A stretch of 10,894 nucleotides of DNA from Pseudomonadota bacterium. Its GTDB lineage: Bacteria > Pseudomonadota > Gammaproteobacteria > Burkholderiales > Burkholderiaceae_B. Below the pieces are notes generated by a model. It was not told where the DNA came from, searched no databases, and worked only from the letters and a program-made list of their open reading frames with translations. The DNA lies in the NCBI GenBank assembly GCA_023437255.1, contig JAEZGR010000257.1, forward strand, positions 1 to 10,894. The letters are read 5' to 3'. A program made the position numbers and the translations under genes. Shown piece after piece: positions 7,035-10,894 of this stretch (position 1 is the first letter of the stretch; the number at the start of each line of letters is the position of its first letter).

Positions 7035-7740
7035 GTCAAATCAAATCGTCCGATTACCGGCAGCGCAGCAGATTCCCCGGATTATGTCAGAGATGGAGGC
7101 CGCTGCGGAAACACTCCAGGAAATGGGCTGGGGCGTCAGCGTATTCGGCAGCGCGAGAATCCGGCCTGATTCTCCGTACTACCAACTGGCCGAAGCGCTT
7201 GGCGCCCGGCTGGCCAAAGCCGGCCTGACCGTCATTGCCGGCGGCGGCCCCGGCATCATGGAAGCCGCCAACAAAGGCGCCTATGAAGCGGGCGGGCACA
7301 GCATCGGCCTGAACATCTCGCTGCCGCGCGAGCCGCATAACAATCACTACCAGACTCACAGCCTGCAGTTCGATTACTTCTATTCGCGCAAGGCGACATT
7401 CGTCATGCACAGTGCGGCCTATATTGCCCTGCCGGGCGGTTTCGGCACGCTCGACGAACTGTTCGAGGTGGCTACGCTGGTGCAGACACGCAAGGTGCCG
7501 GCTGCGCCCATCATCCTGATCGGCAAGGAGTTCTGGGCCGGTCTCTTCGACTGGGTACGTAGCCAGCAGCTCGCCAACGGCCTCATCAGCCCGAGCGACC
7601 TTGATCTCTTCCTGATCACCGACGACCTAGACGAGGTGCTGCGGCATATCGGCACCCATTGCGCCGACTGCTTCAAGCGCCACGAAGAACCCACCCTGCC
7701 CATCGAGCGCGAAACCAACCCCGCTGGCGTGGATCAGTAA
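7033..7740 (+). CDS. LOG-family protein (TIGR00730), probable nucleoside 5'-monophosphate phosphoribohydrolase
   Basis: A 235-residue Rossmann-fold protein of the LOG (Lonely Guy) family, often misnamed lysine decarboxylase. Characterised members remove ribose 5'-phosphate from cytokinin nucleotides or from other nucleoside monophosphates such as AMP. The signature GGGPGIMEAANKGA spans 70-83 and PGGFGTLDE spans 134-142, with SRK (118-120) ahead of the second motif. Both motifs are complete. The start at 7033 has AAGG (7021-7024) upstream after a T-run, and its ATG shares two bases with the divergent polA ATG. Met18 (7084) or Met21 (7093) would leave a short spacer, but neither has a better ribosome site, and residues before Met18 resemble the leader of related proteins. 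The true substrate is unknown; a nucleotide salvage or signalling role is inferred from family only. It converges on typA across a terminator hairpin. Confidence 0.9.
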   Translation: MSNQIVRLPAAQQIPRIMSEMEAAAETLQEMGWGVSVFGSARIRPDSPYYQLAEALGARLAKAGLTVIAGGGPGIMEAANKGAYEAGGHSIGLNISLPREPHNNHYQTHSLQFDYFYSRKATFVMHSAAYIALPGGFGTLDELFEVATLVQTRKVPAAPIILIGKEFWAGLFDWVRSQQLANGLISPSDLDLFLITDDLDEVLRHIGTHCADCFKRHEEPTLPIERETNPAGVDQ

Positions 7741-7762
7741 CAAACGCGGCCACTGCAAAACA

Positions 7763-7800
7763 CAACGGCTGCCGGCGCGACAACGCATCGGCAGCCGTTG
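7763..7800. terminator. Strong hairpin, probable bidirectional terminator between the LOG gene and typA
   Basis: A perfect 12-bp inverted repeat, CAACGGCTGCCG (7763-7774) and CGGCAGCCGTTG (7789-7800), with a 14-nt loop. It lies 23 bp past the LOG stop and 16 bp past the typA stop. On the minus strand the stem is followed by TGTTTT, a short U-tract that suits termination of the rbfA-truB-typA operon. On the plus strand the following ATGCTTAC is poor in T, so termination of the LOG transcript is less certain. Confidence 0.75.
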
Positions 7801-7816
7801 ATGCTTACACGGCGCT

Positions 7817-9643
7817 TCAGGCGGCGGAAGTTTCCCGCGCCATGCGACGGCGCTCGTGCTCCTGCAGATAACGCTTGCGCAGCCGGATCGAACGCGGCGT
7901 CACTTCGACCAGTTCATCGTCATCAATGAACTGCACGGCGTATTCCAGCGTCAGCGGAATGGGCGGCACGAGATCGATGTGCTCGTCCTTGCCGGAGGCG
8001 CGCACGTTGGTGAGCTTCTTCTCGCGAATCGGGTTCACGACCAGATCGTTGTCGCGGCTGTGAATGCCGATGATCATGCCTTCGTACAGCGGGTCCTGCG
8101 GCGACACGAACATGCGGCCGCGCTCCTGCAGCTTCCAGAGCGCATACGCCACGGCCTGACCGTCGTCCTGGCTGATCAGCACGCCATTGCGACGCTCGCC
8201 CAGCGAGCCTTCCTTGACGTCGTCGTATTCGTCGAAAATGTGGCTCATGAGGCCCGTGCCGCGGGTCAGGTTCAGGAAGTCGGACTGGAAGCCGATCAGA
8301 CCGCGCGCCGGAATACGGTACTCGAGACGCGTACGACCACGGCCGTCTGCCACCATGTCGAGCAGCTCACCCTTGCGGCGGCCCAGCTCTTCCATCACCC
8401 CACCCTGGTGGCCGTCCTCGATATCGACGGTCAGCATCTCGTAGGGCTCTTTGCGCACACCGTCGATTTCCTTGAACATCACGCGCGGGCGCGACACGGC
8501 GAGCTCGTAGCCTTCGCGACGCATGTTCTCGATCAGGATCGTCAGATGCAGTTCGCCGCGACCACAGACCTCGAATACGGTGTCGTCGCCCGTATCGTTC
8601 ACACGCAGCGCCACATTCGACTTCAGCTCCAGGTCCAGGCGTTCGCGCAGCTGACGGCTGGTGACGAACTTGCCCTCACGGCCTGCCAGCGGCGACGTGT
8701 TCACCATGAAATTCATGGTGAGGGTGGGTTCGTCGATGCGCAGCATGGGCAGCGGCTCCGGCTTGACCGGATCCATCACCGTGCAACCGATGCCGATGTC
8801 TTCGATGCCGTTGATGAGGACAATATCGCCTGCCTCGGCCTCGTCGACCAGCACGCGCTCCAGGCCCTTGAATTTCTGCACCTGGTTGATGCGACCCTTG
8901 AACGGCTTGCCTTCGGGGCCGAACTGGACCACGACATCGCTGCCGGGGCGGATGCGACCGCGATTGATACGGCCGACGCCGATCTTGCCGACATAGCTGC
9001 TGTAATCGAGCGAGATGATCTGCATCTGCAGGGGCGCATCGGCGTCGTCGTCGCGCTGCGGCACATGCTTGAGAATGGCTTCGAACAGCGGGCGCATGTC
9101 GCCGCTACGGACATCTTCGGTAAGGCCTGCATAGCCTGACAGGCCCGACGCGTAAATAATGGGAAAGTCGAGCTGCTCTTCAGTGGCGCCCAGCTTGTCG
9201 AACAGGTCGAAAGTGGCATTCACGGCGAAATCGGGGCGAGCACCCGGGCGGTCGATCTTGTTGACCACCACGATCGGCTTCAGACCCAGGGCGAGCGCCT
9301 TGCGGGTCACGAAGCGTGTCTGGGGCATGGGGCCTTCGACCGCGTCCACGAGCAGCAGCACGCCATCGACCATCGAGAGCACACGCTCCACCTCACCGCC
9401 GAAGTCGGCGTGTCCCGGTGTATCGATGATATTGACATGAACGCCCTCGTATTCGACCGCACAGTTCTTGGCCAGAATGGTGATGCCGCGCTCCTTTTCA
9501 ATGTCGCCGGAGTCCATGACCCGCTCGGCCACTTGCTGGTTGTCGCGGAAGGTACCGGCCTGGCGGAGCAGCTGGTCGACCAGCGTGGTCTTTCCGTGGT
9601 CGACGTGGGCAATGATGGCCACGTTACGCAATGCGCGTTTCAT
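7817..9643 (-). CDS. typA: Ribosome-associated GTPase TypA/BipA
   Basis: A 608-residue translational GTPase (E. coli BipA is 607) that binds the ribosome, helps 50S assembly, and is needed for growth in the cold or under stress. The G-domain motifs are complete: G1 AHVDHGKTT (12-20), G2 RGITI (52-56), G3 DTPGH (74-78), G4 NKID (128-131) and G5 SGLSG (166-170). An EF-Tu-like beta-barrel, EF-G III- and V-like domains and the BipA-specific C-terminal domain follow; the last contains [15 protein letters not shown]. The start overlaps the truB stop as ATGA, and a Shine-Dalgarno (AAAGGA on the minus strand, 9650-9655) lies inside the 3' end of truB, so translation is likely coupled. It is the last gene of the minus-strand operon, ending at the hairpin at 7763-7800. 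Confidence 0.98.
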   Translation of the reverse strand: MKRALRNVAIIAHVDHGKTTLVDQLLRQAGTFRDNQQVAERVMDSGDIEKERGITILAKNCAVEYEGVHVNIIDTPGHADFGGEVERVLSMVDGVLLLVDAVEGPMPQTRFVTRKALALGLKPIVVVNKIDRPGARPDFAVNATFDLFDKLGATEEQLDFPIIYASGLSGYAGLTEDVRSGDMRPLFEAILKHVPQRDDDADAPLQMQIISLDYSSYVGKIGVGRINRGRIRPGSDVVVQFGPEGKPFKGRINQVQKFKGLERVLVDEAEAGDIVLINGIEDIGIGCTVMDPVKPEPLPMLRIDEPTLTMNFMVNTSPLAGREGKFVTSRQLRERLDLELKSNVALRVNDTGDDTVFEVCGRGELHLTILIENMRREGYELAVSRPRVMFKEIDGVRKEPYEMLTVDIEDGHQGGVMEELGRRKGELLDMVADGRGRTRLEYRIPARGLIGFQSDFLNLTRGTGLMSHIFDEYDDVKEGSLGERRNGVLISQDDGQAVAYALWKLQERGRMFVSPQDPLYEGMIIGIHSRDNDLVVNPIREKKLTNVRASGKDEHIDLVPPIPLTLEYAVQFIDDDELVEVTPRSIRLRKRYLQEHERRRMARETSAA

Positions 9644-10401
9644 AGTTGGTCCTTTTGTCTGGGAGCTGCGGGCATCAGGCCCGCGGGTAGATCTTGCAAG
9701 GTAATCAGCGTTTGTTGAGGCGCTTTCATGCTCTGGAGTTCCTCGAGTTCGACCGCGTTGTCGAGCGCAAATGGGCCGACCCGCGTGCGACGCAATGCAA
9801 TCAGATGGGCACCGCAGCCAAGGCGCCGCCCGATATCCTGAGCCAGGGTACGGATATACGTGCCCTTGCTGCAGTCGACCAGCAGGCGAGCCTGCTTGCC
9901 GTCGAAGTCCAGCAGCTCTAGCCGGTGGATGGTCACGCGCCGTGGCGGGCGCTCGAGTTCGATGCCCTGGCGCGCATACTCATACAGCGGCTTGCCATCG
10001 CGTTTGAGCGCCGAATACATCGGCGGCACCTGTTCGATCTCGCCGCGAAACGGTTCAAGAGCGGCAAGCAGATCTTCACGCGTCACGCCCGCGAACCCTG
10101 CGGGGGCCTGCATCACGATGTTGCCGGTCAGATCGCCGCTGTCGGTCTCTTCACCGAAGCGCAGCGTGGCCTCGTAGGTCTTGTCGGCATTGAGCATCGT
10201 GCCGCAAATCTTCGTGGCCCGCCCAAGGCAGCAAATCAGAAGCCCGGTGGCGAAAGGGTCGAGCGTGCCGGTATGGCCGGCCTTGCGCGCGTCAATTGCC
10301 CGCTTTGCGCGCTGCAGCGCGTGATTGCTGGAAAGGCCTTCGGGCTTGTCGAGCAGCAACACGCCATCGATTTCCTGGCCGCGTCGTTTAGAAGCCCGCA
10401 T
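9640..10401 (-). CDS. truB: tRNA pseudouridine(55) synthase TruB (short form)
   Basis: A 253-residue enzyme that makes pseudouridine 55 in the T-loop of tRNAs. The catalytic Asp48 is in [14 protein letters not shown] (42-55). KTYEA (74-78), [20 protein letters not shown] (125-144) and [15 protein letters not shown] (177-191) are the other conserved blocks. E. coli TruB is 314 residues; here the protein ends about where the C-terminal PUA-like domain would begin, after a DLPAGLMP segment. The gene is not frameshifted, and short TruB forms are, as far as I recall, normal in Bordetella relatives. The start at 10401 is fixed by an in-frame TGA six codons upstream, but no clear Shine-Dalgarno is visible. 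Its stop TGA overlaps the typA ATG. It lies 124 bp after rbfA in the same direction. Confidence 0.97.
   Translation of the reverse strand: MRASKRRGQEIDGVLLLDKPEGLSSNHALQRAKRAIDARKAGHTGTLDPFATGLLICCLGRATKICGTMLNADKTYEATLRFGEETDSGDLTGNIVMQAPAGFAGVTREDLLAALEPFRGEIEQVPPMYSALKRDGKPLYEYARQGIELERPPRRVTIHRLELLDFDGKQARLLVDCSKGTYIRTLAQDIGRRLGCGAHLIALRRTRVGPFALDNAVELEELQSMKAPQQTLITLQDLPAGLMPAAPRQKDQL
9650..9655 (-). promoter_or_regulatory. Ribosome binding site of typA inside the truB 3' end
   Basis: On the minus strand AAAGGA lies six bases before the typA ATG, within the last codons of truB. With the ATGA stop/start overlap it supports translational coupling of the two genes. Confidence 0.7.
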
Positions 10402-10525
10402 ATTCAGTAGGTGTAGTCAAAGGTTCAATGCCGGGGGGGCCAGGCCGGGCGGCAGAACGGGTCGGGGCGGGCGCGCGGGGCGCAGCGGCAACAACGTCTG
10501 GCGGCCGGTCGGGCGCCGAGATTAT
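10402..10525. other. GC-rich rbfA-truB spacer with clustered G-runs
   Basis: This 124-bp gap inside the operon has no ORF I can support. On the plus strand it holds six runs of three or more G: 10433-10439, 10447-10449, 10459-10461, 10464-10467, 10469-10471 and 10477-10480. The last four have loops of 2, 1 and 5 nt and so fit the canonical G-quadruplex pattern. The plus strand is the transcription template here, so the mRNA is C-rich. The part next to truB is more A/T-rich but shows no clear promoter or Shine-Dalgarno. Confidence 0.5.
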
Positions 10526-10894
10526 TCAGTTGCGGTCGTCGGGGTCGTCGGGCGGCTGCGGCGATTCATTGCCGCCGGCGGGGCGATTGGCCTCGTCGAT
10601 GAGCCGCGAAAGGTGCAGGCCACGCACAATGCCTTCATCGTGAATGAAGCGCAGCGTGGGCACCGTATGGATATGTAAAAGCTTGAACAGCAGGGAATGG
10701 AACCAGCCGGCCTTCTCGTTCAGCGTCGCGGCCGCAGTGGCCGGCTCGGCGCCGATGACCGTGAAGTAAACCTTCGCATGCGCGTAGTCGGGAGAGAGAT
10801 CGACGTTGGTAAGCGTGATCAGGCCCGCGCGCGATACGTCGATCTCGCGTTGGATGATGCCGGCCAGATCCTTGCGGATCGGGTCGGCGAGCCG
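10526..10894 (-). CDS. rbfA: Ribosome-binding factor A, 5' end outside the window
   Basis: The frame read leftward from the window edge gives 122 residues ending at TGA (10526-10528). It matches RbfA, a KH-fold factor that binds the immature 30S subunit and aids 16S rRNA 5'-end processing and cold adaptation. Recognisable parts are the opening [17 protein letters not shown], the core [19 protein letters not shown] and the segment [17 protein letters not shown], which corresponds to the usual RbfA R-x-x-P-x-L-x-F block. The tail is proline- and aspartate-rich and ends DDPDDRN. About 10-15 N-terminal residues should be missing. Its place directly upstream of truB matches the conserved nusA-infB-rbfA-truB order and supports the call. 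Confidence 0.95.
   Translation of the reverse strand, partial: RLADPIRKDLAGIIQREIDVSRAGLITLTNVDLSPDYAHAKVYFTVIGAEPATAAATLNEKAGWFHSLLFKLLHIHTVPTLRFIHDEGIVRGLHLSRLIDEANRPAGGNESPQPPDDPDDRN

Noticed and set aside
7856..9139. Long plus-strand ORF (427 aa) opposite typA
   Set aside because: Antisense shadow; typA is intact and full length on the minus strand, and this frame shows no family features.

Overview
The window is GC-rich and densely coding, with housekeeping gene content typical of the Betaproteobacteria. The gene order rbfA-truB-typA, a short TruB without a C-terminal PUA-like domain, and the overall protein character suggest a Burkholderiales genome near the Alcaligenaceae (Bordetella/Achromobacter/Pusillimonas type). 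This placement is made by recognition, not by a search. I see no mobile element, CRISPR array, tRNA, rRNA or prophage gene, and no gene-free stretch longer than 300 bases.

Layout, left to right. A solitary Rieske non-heme iron oxygenase (+, 197-1351) converges on a ten-helix EamA/DMT transporter (-, 1463-2380). A divergent spacer (2381-2568) separates the transporter from the membrane protease gene htpX (+, 2569-3450) and carries a candidate heat-shock (sigma-32) -10 element. htpX ends 19 bp from the end of a dienelactone hydrolase family gene (-, 3470-4258). That gene follows polA (-, 4323-7034) on the same strand after a 64-bp gap. polA and a LOG-family phosphoribohydrolase gene (+, 7033-7740) are head to head, and their two ATG codons share the palindrome CATG. 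The LOG gene converges on the operon rbfA (5' end outside the window) - truB - typA (-, 10894-7817). A strong hairpin at 7763-7800 separates the two.

How the genes work together. rbfA, truB and typA all act on ribosome or tRNA maturation and form the tail of the conserved nusA-infB-rbfA-truB transcription unit; truB and typA overlap by ATGA. PolA works in Okazaki fragment processing and DNA repair, HtpX in membrane protein quality control. The Rieske oxygenase, the hydrolase and the transporter look like independent metabolic genes with no shared pathway visible here.

I did not find an undescribed multi-gene system. The observations most worth checking are the unusually long Rieske cluster loop, the zero-spacer divergent polA/LOG arrangement, the candidate heat-shock promoter of htpX, and the G-run cluster between rbfA and truB.
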